A stretch of DNA of 64,000 bases from CAVWQV01 sp963757115 (GTDB lineage: Bacteria > Pseudomonadota > Alphaproteobacteria > Acetobacterales > Acetobacteraceae): contig CAVWQV010000001.1 in NCBI GenBank assembly GCA_963757115.1, positions 310,001 through 374,000 on the forward strand, in the 5' to 3' direction. Numbering within the stretch: the stretch's first letter is position 1; each line of letters begins with the position of its first letter. The notes beneath the pieces were generated by a model that saw only the letters and a program-made list of their open reading frames with translations, was not told the DNA's origin and searched no databases. Positions 29,299 to 38,797 of the stretch are shown here, piece after piece. The position numbers were made by a program, and so were the translations under genes.

Positions 29299-30639
29299 TC
29301 AGGCGGGCAGCAGCACCGTCGCCCGTGCGCCGCCTGTGGGGCGATTGGCCAGGGTCACGTCTCCGCCATGCGCTCGGAGGATGTTGCGTGCAATCGGTAA
29401 GCCAAGGCCGACGCCGCCCGTCTCGCGGCTGCGGCTGCCCTCCAGGCGATGGAACGGCTCGAACACCCGGTCCAGCTCGTGGGGCGGGATGCCTGGCCCA
29501 TCGTCCTCGACCTCGATCGTCAGGAACGCTCGCTGCGGCGGTAGCAATCGCACCCGCGCCGATCCGCCGTAGTTCACTGCATTGGCAACCAGGTTTGCGA
29601 AAGCGCGCTTGAGCGCTAGCGGGCGGGCGCGGACCGTCAGCTTGGGCGGCCCCTCGTAGCCGAGCTTGCCGCCGTTCTCCGGCCGCGCGTCCCCCGCCTC
29701 GTCGAGCACCGTGCGAAGCAGCTCCGGCAGATCGAGCGCGGCGAGCGGTTCGTTGGCGGTGGAATCGCGCCCGAACGCGATCGTGGCCGCCACCATCGCC
29801 TCCATCTCTTCGAGGTCGGCCAGCATCTTGCGCCGTTGCTCGTCATCTTCCATGAACTCGGCCCGCAGCTTGAGCCGGGTGATCGGGGTGCGCAGGTCGT
29901 GCCCGATCGCGGTCAGCATCTCGGTGCGATCCTGCACGAAGCGGCGGATGCGGGCGGCCATTGTGTTGAACGCCCTGGCCGCGGTCGCGACCTCGCTCGG
30001 CCCATCCTCCGGCAGCAGGAACGGCGCGTTGACGTCCCGTCCGAGCGCCTCGGCCGCTGCCGCCAGGGTGCGCACGGGGGCCGTCAGCCGCCGCACCGCC
30101 CAGATCGTCAACAGGGCTGCTGCTGCCGTCATCAGGAGGAACGCGATCAGAAACGTCTGCGAGTGCCAAGGCCGCGGCCGGGGTGCGAAGCTCGGCACCG
30201 TCAGCCAGACGCCGTCCGGCAATCGCATCCCGATCACCACTCGGCCCTCTGCCGGGCCGCCGCGCACCATCACCTCGTGGGGGCGAACGATGCCATGCAG
30301 CGGGATGACGTTCAGGCTATCCCGAATAAGCCGCTGCCAAATCGGCCGTGCCCGTTCCGGCAATTCCGCCGGTGGCTCCGCGCTGAGCGTCGGTTCCAGG
30401 CCCGGCGTGGGCGCCAACCGCCGCAGCAACGCATCCCGCTCGGACGGGGGCGCCGTGACCACGGCGCGATAGATCTCGATCGTGCGCGTCCCGATATCAC
30501 GTGCCAGCGCCAATCTTTGGAGATCCAGCCGGTCTAAGGCATGGATCGTCAAGCCGGCGATTTGTACCAAAGCCAGGCTGCCGAGCAGGGCAACCGCGGT
30601 TCGGGCCGCTAGGCTCCGAGGCCAGATCTGCACCCTCAC
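29299..30639 (-). CDS. Sensor histidine kinase, EnvZ-like
   Basis: A 446-residue membrane sensor. Two membrane helices ('TAVALLGSLALVQIAGLTI' near residue 14 and 'TFLIAFLLMTAAAALLTIW' near 165) flank a periplasmic domain of about 125 residues. HAMP follows ('RRLTAPVRTLAAAAEALGRD'), then the DHp helix with the phospho-accepting His247 in 'AIGHDLRTPITRLK', and a full ATPase domain (N-box 'NLVANAVNYGG', 'DDGPGIPPHELDRVFEPFHR', 'GGVGLGLPIARNIL'). The HAMP-'GHDLRTPITRL' layout is that of EnvZ-type kinases. Its GTG start overlaps the regulator stop (GTGA), so the two are coupled. Signal unknown. Confidence 0.92.
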   Translation of the reverse strand: MRVQIWPRSLAARTAVALLGSLALVQIAGLTIHALDRLDLQRLALARDIGTRTIEIYRAVVTAPPSERDALLRRLAPTPGLEPTLSAEPPAELPERARPIWQRLIRDSLNVIPLHGIVRPHEVMVRGGPAEGRVVIGMRLPDGVWLTVPSFAPRPRPWHSQTFLIAFLLMTAAAALLTIWAVRRLTAPVRTLAAAAEALGRDVNAPFLLPEDGPSEVATAARAFNTMAARIRRFVQDRTEMLTAIGHDLRTPITRLKLRAEFMEDDEQRRKMLADLEEMEAMVAATIAFGRDSTANEPLAALDLPELLRTVLDEAGDARPENGGKLGYEGPPKLTVRARPLALKRAFANLVANAVNYGGSARVRLLPPQRAFLTIEVEDDGPGIPPHELDRVFEPFHRLEGSRSRETGGVGLGLPIARNILRAHGGDVTLANRPTGGARATVLLPA

Positions 30640-31355
30640 CCGCGCTCGACGGTGGCGGCGAGCACGTAGCCGCCCCCGCGCACCGTCTTGACGAGCTGCG
30701 CGCGCCGCCCGTCATCGTCGAGCTTGCGCCGCAACCGGCTGACCGCGACGTCGATCGCCCGGTCAAACGGACCGGCTTGGCGCCCCCGCAGCAAGTCGAG
30801 CAGCATGTCCCGGGTCAGCACCCGGTTGGCGCGCTCGAGCAGGGCCACAAGCAGATCGTATTCGCCGCCGGTCAGCGTCACTTCGACCCCTTCGGGGTTC
30901 AACAGCCGCCGCCGGGCCGGCTCCAGCGTCCACCCCGCGAACCGCATCGGCCGGGCGCCCGCATCGCCCTTTGGCCCCGACATCTCGCCCGCCCGGCGGA
31001 GCACGGCACGCATCCGGGCCAGCAGTTCGCGGGGGTTGAACGGCTTGGCAAGGTAGTCGTCGGCGCCGAGCTCGAGGCCGATGATGCGATCGGTTTCCTC
31101 GGCCATGGCGGTCAGCATGATGATCGGCACCGTCGATTGCGTCCGCATCCAGCGCGCGAGCTCGAGCCCCCCTTCGCCGGGCAGCATGAGGTCGAGCACC
31201 ACCAGCTGGTAATGGCCGTGCGGCCAGACCCGCCGAGTTTCGCGCGCGTCCCGAGCGGCCGTGACGCGGAAGCGGTGGCGCTCGAGAAAGCGCGCGAGGA
31301 GGTCGCGGATCTCGCGGTCGTCATCCACCACCAGAATGTGCGGCAACGGTTCCAT
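30636..31355 (-). CDS. OmpR-family response regulator
   Basis: A 239-residue two-domain regulator. The receiver has the acidic pair in 'ILVVDDDREIRD' and phospho-acceptor Asp55 in 'LVVLDLMLPGE', with the Lys of 'DDYLAKPFNPREL'. A winged-helix DNA-binding domain follows ('LTGGEYDLLVALLERANRVL', 'DVAVSRLRRKLDDDG'). It is the first gene of a two-gene operon with the EnvZ-like kinase. A short palindrome (TCACAATAGTGA, 31362-31373) stands just upstream of its ATG and could be an operator, though this is speculative. Confidence 0.93.
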   Translation of the reverse strand: MEPLPHILVVDDDREIRDLLARFLERHRFRVTAARDARETRRVWPHGHYQLVVLDLMLPGEGGLELARWMRTQSTVPIIMLTAMAEETDRIIGLELGADDYLAKPFNPRELLARMRAVLRRAGEMSGPKGDAGARPMRFAGWTLEPARRRLLNPEGVEVTLTGGEYDLLVALLERANRVLTRDMLLDLLRGRQAGPFDRAIDVAVSRLRRKLDDDGRRAQLVKTVRGGGYVLAATVERG

Positions 31356-31361
31356 GCAGCA

Positions 31362-31373
31362 TCACAATAGTGA
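31362..31373. promoter_or_regulatory. Short palindrome upstream of response-regulator start
   Basis: TCAC-AATA-GTGA is a perfect 4-bp inverted repeat, six bases before the regulator ATG and in the space shared with the divergent glycosylase gene. Its place would suit an autoregulatory operator, but such short palindromes occur often by chance. Confidence 0.25.
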
Positions 31374-31458
31374 GGGACGATACCGGCGGGCAGGGTGCGT
31401 TTCACTTAGTTGCATTGCGACGGGGACATCCGGCCGCCGACGGCCTAGAAGCGCCGCT

Positions 31459-32112
31459 GTGAGCTTCCCCCATCCACCGGCCGCCGCCCGCGCCGCCCTC
31501 GATTTGCTGGTCGCGGCCGACCCCGATCTCGCGCGGATCGAGGGTGATGCGGGACCACTGCCCTGGCGCCAGCGCCCGGCCGGCTTTCCGGGCTTGCTGC
31601 AGGCGATCGTCGGCCAGCAGATCAGCAACCAGGCCGCCGCAGCTATCTGGGGCCGGTTGCGCGCGCTCCCGGGCGCGCTCGAGCCAGCCGGGTTGGAGCG
31701 TCTCCCGGAGGAGGCGTTGCGCGGTGCCGGTCTCTCTCGTCCCAAGGTGGCCCATGCGCGCGCCCTTGCCGCGGCCTTCGTGGATGGCCGGCTCGACGCG
31801 GACGCGATCGCGGCGATGGACGACGGGGCGGCGGTGGCGGCCATCGCCGCCGTGCGCGGCATGGGGCATTGGACCGCGGAAGTCTACCTCCTGTTCGCCC
31901 TTGGCCGACCGAACGTGTTCCCGGCCGGCGATCTTGCCCTGGCCGCGGCAGCCGCGGACCTCAAGCGCCTCCCCGCTCGGCCGGACCCGCGGGCGCTCCG
32001 GACGCTGGCGGCGGCATGGGAGCCGGCGCGCGGGCTGGCGGCCCGTCTGCTGTGGCACCACTGGCGCCATCGGACCGGGCGTCCGGCAATGGACGACTTG
32101 CCTCTTCTGTAG
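31459..32112 (+). CDS. DNA-3-methyladenine glycosylase II (AlkA/HhH-GPD type)
   Basis: A 217-residue base-excision repair enzyme that removes alkylated purines. It starts at a GTG (31459) with no long AlkA N-terminal domain, so it is the short form. 'AIVGQQISNQAAAAIWGRL' is the HhH-GPD lead helix, 'GLSRPKVAHARALAAAF' follows. The hairpin plus catalytic Asp is 'VRGMGHWTAEVYLLFALGR' with 'VFPAGDLAL'. It lies divergent from the two-component operon. The apparent frame extends upstream, but that part antisenses the regulator and has no protein features. Confidence 0.88.
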   Translation: MSFPHPPAAARAALDLLVAADPDLARIEGDAGPLPWRQRPAGFPGLLQAIVGQQISNQAAAAIWGRLRALPGALEPAGLERLPEEALRGAGLSRPKVAHARALAAAFVDGRLDADAIAAMDDGAAVAAIAAVRGMGHWTAEVYLLFALGRPNVFPAGDLALAAAAADLKRLPARPDPRALRTLAAAWEPARGLAARLLWHHWRHRTGRPAMDDLPLL

Positions 32113-32436
32113 CCAAGCAACCCGGCTGAACCATCCGTCCGCGCAATCGGCGCGCTTGGCGCGCAGCAACGAGACCTGGGGACGGCACAACGTTCTTTCA
32201 TTCCAGCTGGGTCCGTGCGTCCGGCGCACGCGCGGCTCCCACCCCAAAAGGTATTGCCTCGTGTCGGGCGAGCGGCGCCCGCGATCAGGAGCGACGCAAT
32301 CAAAGTCATTCTCGTTGCAGGCCTGCAAAGAGATGCGCTAGGAAACACGCAGGAAGTTTGGGCAAGGGAGTTTGAGCGGCACGCACAGGAATCGCAACTC
32401 CGTTAGAGACGATGGCTCAAATGAGGGAGGACAGCG
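32113..32436. other. Spacer at entry to a lower-GC segment
   Basis: 324 bases between the glycosylase and the patatin lipoprotein. The left part contains a small hairpin (GCGCGC-TTG-GCGCGC near 32147) that is not followed by a T-run. Around 32300 to 32405 a plus-strand frame reads 'AIKVILVAGLQRDALGNTQ' and on to a TAG, which looks somewhat protein-like but has no start or ribosome binding site. Composition becomes AT-richer from about 32300 onward. AGGGAGGA lies directly before the next ATG. Confidence 0.4.
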
Positions 32437-34027
32437 ATGTTTCGAGTGGTTGTGTTTCTGCTAGCTCTCCTACTGACCAACTGTGCGCCGCTCAGTCCTC
32501 CCAACCAGAGGGCGCCGAAGCTGGTATCCAAGCCGATCCGATGGAGGGTTGATCCGGGCTGCATGGAAACGGCGAAAGTTTCTCCGGGTACGACCAGAGA
32601 TGCACTTGCCGTCGAGTGTGGCAATGGCGACTATGTCAAGCAAGATTTCATAGCGCTGGCGTTGAGTGGCGGGGGCGTCAAGGCGGCCATTTTTTCGGCC
32701 GAGTCGATGTTTTATCTCCAAGCGCTGGGATTGTTGCACCAGGCCGATGTCATATCGTCCGTTTCAGGGGGCAGCTTTACCGCAGGCCTATACGCGCTGT
32801 CCTGCGATCCTGCAGACACAAAGAATGAGACCTGCAAAAGCCGCCTCGAGCAGGATTATACAGACCTGGTTTGGCGCCATGATGACGTGCTTAAAACGGT
32901 TGGGCAAGGTTACGGGCAGCTCGAACGGGAGCAAATTGCCCGCTTGCTGGTGCCTCTTCCATTTGTGAGAGGCACTATCAGCGCAGACCACTTCGCAAGC
33001 TACATCGATAGCCCACTTCTTCCGACATTCCTTCGATGGTGGGCATCCACTCTTATTCAAGGATATCAATCCGCGCCGTCCTTACCTCGCGGTGAACTCC
33101 ACGATTGTGAGCGCAAATCGCGGCGGGCTCGGGGGCTCTGGGGACAAGCTGGCCTGCGTCGATGATGATCAGAATGCGCTGCGGGGTTGGCTACGGCGCC
33201 GTACCCCAGACGAGTTCTACCATTTTTCCTACACGGACGTGTACTTCAACCTGCTTCGGTCCGATCTTGGCAGATTTCCTGTTTCCCAAGCCGTTGCGGC
33301 CTCGGCCGCATTTCCGGTCTTGATCGATGAGCCGGAACTCAGGGATTTCTGTCGTGGCAAGGGGGACGATGATCGAATCAAGCTTATGGACGGCGGGACC
33401 AATGACAATCAGGGGATCGTCGAGATCTACCATATCCTGACGGAATTGGCTTTGGGCGAAAAGCGTTCGGATGTTCCCGAAGAAGAGATGAAGAAGGTTC
33501 GCATGAGGTCGGGGGATGCTGCGTTCATCTTCGTAATAAACTCCAGTGTGACCGACACGACCGGCCCGTCCGGAAGCGGCAGCGGCCAGTTCCCTCTCGG
33601 CGCTTTGGGATTTGTGAGTGCCACGATTGGCAAGGTGTCTGAAGCGACTGATGTCTTAGGCTCGACGAACTTCAACCTACGCCGGAACTTTTACTTTGAT
33701 TACGCAAGGGCGGTCGCAGCCAAACACGTGCCAATCATGTCGGTCGATGTCGGGCTGGATAAGCTCGATCAGTATCCGACGGGCGGCGCTGTCTACAACT
33801 TATGGAAAAAGGCTGGCATTCTGGACACGCCGGACGTGGGGAACAGAAACGATATCAGGGCAATCGATCAGGAGATCCGTGCGAGAGTTGGCTTGCAGGC
33901 GGAGGTTGCGACCAGGCTGATCCACAACGCGGCAAACCGACGCAGCATGGCTCTGTCCGACTATCATCCCCAGTGCTACTTCGATATCCGTGAGAAGATT
34001 CGACTCCTCGCTGGTGAGTATCCCTGA
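32437..34027 (+). CDS. Patatin-like phospholipase lipoprotein (one frameshift)
   Basis: A 529-residue lipid acyl hydrolase after repair. The N-terminus is a lipoprotein leader with lipobox 'LLLTNC', so the enzyme should be anchored to a membrane outside the cytoplasm. The patatin fold shows its oxyanion loop 'ALSGGGVKAAIF' (about residue 75), the nucleophile Ser in 'SSVSGGSFTAG' (about 109) and the catalytic Asp in 'KLMDGGTNDNQG'. One extra base near 33051 separates 'LRWWAST' from 'LFKDINPRRPYLAVNSTIVS'. AGGGAGGACAGCG precedes the ATG. GC content is clearly lower than in neighbours, suggesting transfer. There are no secretion genes beside it. Confidence 0.87.
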
Positions 34028-34300
34028 TGATATGCAGGCCTGTGTGCGCAGAATTTGCGCGCTGGTCGGTTGCGCTGAGTACCGAGGAGTTGTGTGTAGC
34101 GTCGGAAGCTGGGTTGAGGACGCCTGGGGGATTGGCATGTCGTGATGGTGTTTCTCGGCTGGTCAACGCGGATGTCCTCGGAGGAATCGAACGCGACAAG
34201 ACGATGTGTGGGAGCGTGCTAGCAAAGATGATTGCTGAGCGGGCGTCCAGGAATGCGGTCGTCGGCCGGGAGGATTGCCAGCAGCTTTGAAGCTATCGCT

Positions 34301-35383
34301 CTATGGGTCGCTAAGAAGCTCGCGAAGGACGTCGGCCTCGATGGACACGTTGCCTGCCCAGGATGGAAGGCCAGCGGGTTCGCCTCCCAACTCCTCGAGC
34401 CTCACATCCAAAAACCGGTGATTCTTCAGTCTTGAGAGAAACCAGAAAAACGTATCCGGCATCGACGCAGGGGTGAGACACGTGACGGAAGCGCCGGGGC
34501 GAGCGAAGGCCACGTTGGTCAGCGCGGCCCCGGTGACGCCGATGATCCGGCGTGCCGCCTTGAACGCCGCTATCTGCTCCGCGAGGGGCATGGCTCCCGG
34601 ATCAACGATCGCGTAGCCGTGCTCGTCGAGTAGCGAGGCCAATTGTCCCTCGTTCAGCAACTTCCGGTGCAACGCACTGGCTCGTGTTACATAGATGCGC
34701 TCGCTTCCACGGGCGCTCACCGGCATCGCCAAGCGGTCGAAGGACTCCATGACCAAGGGAGACATGAACCGACCGTGGTTGGTCAAGCCATCGATCACGA
34801 TCAGCTCGCTGAAGAAGGCGGGTTGCCGATCGCAGCGCACGACCGCCTCTTCGTCGATGTCGATCATGGAAAGCGCATCGCTCATCACGGCGCCGAGCGC
34901 ACCACGTTCGGCTCCAACAACGTAGGTGAGGTTGGCTTGAGACAAGTGACGCCGTGCTAGAAACGCTTTCGACAACATCTCCACCAGGAAATGCCCGTAG
35001 TTGAACGAGCCGCGCTTCTTGCAAAGCACGGCCGGACGGAGATGAACCGGCAGCGAGCCGTTCGCCATCCGGTCCCTGATCGATCGCCGGGCCATCGCTA
35101 TCTCGTCCGGATCATGCCCGGCGACGCTCCGATCGTGAACATTGAGGTCCCTGTCGAACACCAGCCCGTCGGATGCGACGAAAACTTTGTAGTATCGGTA
35201 GAAGCTGACCGCGCTCGGGGGAAACAATCCGGTGTTCCAGGTCGGCTCCAGCAAACGCACCACATGATCCGGCATCAACTGCTTGCCTTGAAGCTTCGGG
35301 TACTCCGCCGCGAAGGCAGGTGATTGTAAGCTCAGGAACTTGGCGCCGACCGGCTCGGCGGCGCTCATGTGGCCGTCTGGCAT
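34301..35383 (-). CDS. Glycosyltransferase family 61 (DUF563) protein
   Basis: A 360-residue protein with the GT61/DUF563 pattern: 'RGSFNYGHFLVEMLSKAFLA' in the first half and 'SERIYVTRASALHRKLLNEG', 'GVTGAALTNVAFARPGASV' in the second. The latter holds the G-x-x-G-A-A-L-T-N signature shared with plant xylosyltransferases and EOGT. Its ATG directly follows the TGA of the upstream gene (TGAATG), so it is the last gene of a three-gene operon. It is expected to transfer a sugar in glycan or lipopolysaccharide synthesis; donor and acceptor are unknown. Confidence 0.85.
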   Translation of the reverse strand: MPDGHMSAAEPVGAKFLSLQSPAFAAEYPKLQGKQLMPDHVVRLLEPTWNTGLFPPSAVSFYRYYKVFVASDGLVFDRDLNVHDRSVAGHDPDEIAMARRSIRDRMANGSLPVHLRPAVLCKKRGSFNYGHFLVEMLSKAFLARRHLSQANLTYVVGAERGALGAVMSDALSMIDIDEEAVVRCDRQPAFFSELIVIDGLTNHGRFMSPLVMESFDRLAMPVSARGSERIYVTRASALHRKLLNEGQLASLLDEHGYAIVDPGAMPLAEQIAAFKAARRIIGVTGAALTNVAFARPGASVTCLTPASMPDTFFWFLSRLKNHRFLDVRLEELGGEPAGLPSWAGNVSIEADVLRELLSDP

Positions 35384-36475
35384 TCACCGCCCCTCCTTGA
35401 ACAGAGCCGCCTCGCGCTTGAGGATGTCGAGATAGAGATGTCCGAAATCTTCGGAGGGCTCGATGTCTTTGCTGACCTCGGGGCTGGGTTGCTCGCCCTT
35501 GCGCCATTCGTTGAAGGTGGCGACGAGCACGAAACGCGGGCCGAGCCGGCGTGCGAGCGCCCACTCTTCGCGGAACGTCTCCCCCCCGCGCCGGCCGCCT
35601 GGCGGGATCTTTGGCTTTTCGGCCCTCCAGGCTGCAACGATCGTCATGGCCTCAGGATGGTTGTCTCGAATCGCGAAAGTCGGCGGCCCGCGATCCTCCC
35701 ACGACCAGTATCCGAATCGGCTGACCCGGCCGGGTCCGAGCAGCTTCGGCTGCTGGCTCAGAAAGCTTGTCATGAAGCGCACGGTGAAACGAGGATCGGA
35801 CCAAGGCGGCGGGCCGTTCTGGTAGGGCGACGGCGTATCGACATAAACGACGACCAATGGCTTTCCGAGATAGTCTTGCAGGATCGGCCGGAACGCTGCG
35901 TTCTCAACAAACTCCGCATGCACCTGATCGGCCTTCGCTTGCAGCCGTCCATCGGTAACAGCCTCCGGCGCGCGCGGATTGCCGAGGAGAAACGCGATTT
36001 TCGGGTGTTGCGGCAGCTTGCCGTATTCTTCGAACAGCGTGCGCGTTGCATCCTCGATGTAAAGCTGCCAGGGCACGCCCGCGCGGGTCCGGTCGTCGGC
36101 TCCGAGCTGATTGGACCAGTCGAGCAAGATAAAATCGGCGCCCGCATCTGTCAGCCACGCGGCGTGCTTGCGGATGACGGCGCGGTCGGCTGACGCATAG
36201 TAGCCGAGTTCGGGCTTTCCCCAGACCGTGACCCAGGACGGCCAATCCGCCTTGTAGTGCCACAGCGTGTAGTCGACCCCGACATGGCGTTCATTGGGGG
36301 GCGCGGGCCGGACATCGGGCGGAACAATCTCGTCGTCGCCGAACGCGCTCGGCCGGATCGGACTTGGCCAGCGAGCGCCGAAAAACGCGGCGAGCCTGCC
36401 GACGCCGACAGCGGCCGATCCCCGGAGCAACCACCGGCGCGGAACACTCAACATCGCTGCTAGACGCCTTATCAC
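35384..36475 (-). CDS. GH99/WbsX-like TIM-barrel protein of a glycan operon
   Basis: A 363-residue protein. A leader-like N-terminus ('RRWLLRGSAAVGVGRLAAFF') suggests Tat or Sec export. The domain contains 'HVGVDYTLWHYKADW', 'GADFILLDWSNQLG' and 'FVLVATFNEWRKGEQ', the last resembling the N-E-W motif of glycoside hydrolase 99 and WbsX-type proteins; the end 'FGHLYLDILKREAALF' also fits. It could be a retaining endo-acting glycosidase or a glycan-modifying enzyme. The GTG start overlaps the previous stop (GTGA); an internal ATG at 36451 is an alternative. Placement between two GT61 genes points to a shared glycan. Confidence 0.65.
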   Translation of the reverse strand: MIRRLAAMLSVPRRWLLRGSAAVGVGRLAAFFGARWPSPIRPSAFGDDEIVPPDVRPAPPNERHVGVDYTLWHYKADWPSWVTVWGKPELGYYASADRAVIRKHAAWLTDAGADFILLDWSNQLGADDRTRAGVPWQLYIEDATRTLFEEYGKLPQHPKIAFLLGNPRAPEAVTDGRLQAKADQVHAEFVENAAFRPILQDYLGKPLVVVYVDTPSPYQNGPPPWSDPRFTVRFMTSFLSQQPKLLGPGRVSRFGYWSWEDRGPPTFAIRDNHPEAMTIVAAWRAEKPKIPPGGRRGGETFREEWALARRLGPRFVLVATFNEWRKGEQPSPEVSKDIEPSEDFGHLYLDILKREAALFKEGR

Positions 36476-38635
36476 AAACCAAAGTGCGCGCTTATGTCGT
36501 CGAACGAAGCGAAGCTTCGGGTCGGCAACATACGCAGGGAATTTATGTAGTTCCGCACGCCCATCTTACCGAGATCGAGCGAACGGAAGGAGGCCGAGAT
36601 GACGTCGCGATTGTCGGCGAGCACGGTCGACTTCGGATCGAGGTTGCTGATCATGATCAGCCCGGTCGGCTGTGCGTCGAGCGCGTAGAGCGTCAAATCG
36701 GGCCGGAACTTCTTCAGGATTACCACCACCTTCCAGACGTCCCCGGTCCACCAGTGTGGATGCTTGGTCGCGGAGCTGATTGCGGGATCGACCTCCTTGC
36801 GGCGGGCGATACCGGCTTCCACGGGAATGCAGTCATGCAGCGCGATAACGGAGTTGCTGCTGCAGTGGCGCTCCGTGTTCATGAAGTCCCGCAGCAGCAC
36901 CTCGGCCAAATGCATGCCATCCAGGAACGCGAGGTCGATCGTTCGACCAAGCAGCTCCTTCGGGTCGTGCGTGTCGAAAAACTCGTCGCTCCGCATCCGA
37001 TATAACAGGCAGAAAGGCTTTGAGCCGATGAAGTCGCCCCGAAGGTCGAACACCGGGTCGATCGCGATGGAGGGACATCCGGCGAGGGACAGCGACAAGC
37101 CGTGTCGGCTGCCGATCTCCAGATAGCTTTTCGGCCGCAGCAAGGTGTGAAATCGACGCAGGACTTCGGTGTAGTCTTCGCCGGTCAAATCCGGATGCAG
37201 GTCTGGGTCGAGTGCCGGTTCCATATCCACGTTTGGAGCCTTCCTTGCAGGTGGGTTTGACGGCGCGGCGTGGTCGAATTGCGGGCCTTCGCAGGTGATG
37301 GAAGCCGCGTCATCGGAGGGCGAGGGCCGCTCGAGGCAAGCGCGCGGCTCCGTGCTATCCTGGACCTCCGGGAGGCAGGCGACGCACGGGTTTTCGCCAG
37401 GCGCTGCCAAAGGGTCGTCCGGGCAGTCGGAGTTCGTGTCTTCCGAAGCGATCGTCACGCCGAGCGGCGGGACGAACATCCAACGGTATCGAGGCGGCGG
37501 CAGCACGGCCTGTAACATGCTGTCCAGCCGATCGGCGTCGATCTCAAACGGGTTCTGCGCCTGCCCGTGTTCGGTGGCCGTGAGCGGCCCGAAGATTTCG
37601 CTGTAGGAAAGGCCGCGGGCGCCCGCGAGATCCCAGAAGAACGGGTCCGCGAAGTCTCCCGGCGAGAGCACGACCACGACCGTTTCGGGCGGCGAGAACA
37701 CAAGGTTGGCCAGCGCCGCCCCCTTGACGCCCACGATCGCGGAAGCGGACCGGAACAGCGCGGCCTGCTCGCTCAAGGTTCCAAGTTCCGGGAAAACCAC
37801 CTCGAACCCATGCCGAGCGCAGACCTCGATGATCTCCGCTTCGTTGGCCAATCGACGTCGCCCGTAGTTTCGGCGCGAGACGAACAATCGTCGGTCGCCG
37901 GGCTTCGCCGGCGCGTGGCGGAGCACCGCGCATCGCAGCGCCTCGATCGCCTGCGGAAGGGCGCACAAGGGCGAGCGACGCACGGGAGTCACATAGTGCA
38001 GTTCCGCAAACGCCCACATCGCGGTGTCGGGATGTTCGATTGCTGGAATGTCGGGAACGACGAGCGAGACGGTCTCCCGCATGATTTCCCGGACCTTGGC
38101 ATCCTCCGCTGCCCCGATCGCGAGTTGTGCGAAGCCACCCGTGCGGCGGTTGACGAGCAGTGCGGTCAACGCCGCCGCGTCCACCAGCCAGTGGCCGTAG
38201 TTTCGCCACCAAGGTCTCTTGAGGAGCAGGGTCGGATCGCCGAGTTCGTGGTCAGGTTGGGCGACTGCGCGAAACATTTGCGCGCCCTCGCGCACGAGCC
38301 CTTCAGGCACACCGCCGTGCGCCAGGAACTCCCAGCAGCTTTCCTCGATCAGCGCGCCGCCGCGCGTGACGACCGCCCCCTGGTCGGTAACGCGCGCGTC
38401 CCGGAGGACGAAGCGCTCGATCGGGCCGAAGCTCTGCGACCAGGGAACTTACGTATTCGTGGAAGATCTCCTCGTTCGGCATCAGGGCGGCGGTGTCGAC
38501 GATAACGGGCGGGCGGCGCCTGTATTGCCCCGCGGGAACGACCGGGTCGATTTGGGCTATTCCGTGCAGGTCACGCGAGGCGGCTCCCGCATCGATAAGT
38601 GATGACAGGCTCGAAAGCCGAACATTCTCAACCAT
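36472..38635 (-). CDS. GT61 glycosyltransferase fused to a class I methyltransferase (one frameshift)
   Basis: About 720 residues after repair. The first half is GT61/DUF563: 'RPWWRNYGHWLVDAAALTA', 'DRRLFVSRRNYGRRRL' and 'GVKGAALANLVFSPPETVV'. An acidic, Pro/Ser-rich linker of about 80 residues follows. The second half is a Methyltransf_24-like SAM enzyme: 'LRPKSYLEIGSRHGLSLSL', 'IDLAFLDGMHLAEVLLRDF' and 'CSSNSVIALHDCIPVEAG'. The N-terminal 'LMPNEEIFHEYVSS' lies in another frame and joins 'WSQSFGPIERFVLRDARV' when one base is removed near 38441. The ATG at 38635 is the likely start. It heads the operon with the GH99-like and second GT61 genes. The methyltransferase may cap or modify the same sugar. 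Confidence 0.84.
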
Positions 38636-38797
38636 GCAGGCTCTATTCGCCAGAAATTGCAACCATGATCATGGTTGGCCCCCGAGGTTCTGCCGTTTGG
38701 TTTTAAGCTGAGCTGTTGTTTCCCGCAATGCGGGTATTGCTCTAATCGAATGATGCCTGCTTGAAAACCGCCTCTGGCGCGTCGCTCGCGATCGGCC

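Noticed and set aside
32215..32406. A short plus-strand frame before the patatin gene
   Set aside because: Some protein-like sequence near its end but no ribosome binding site, no recognised family and a GC-driven N-terminal half.
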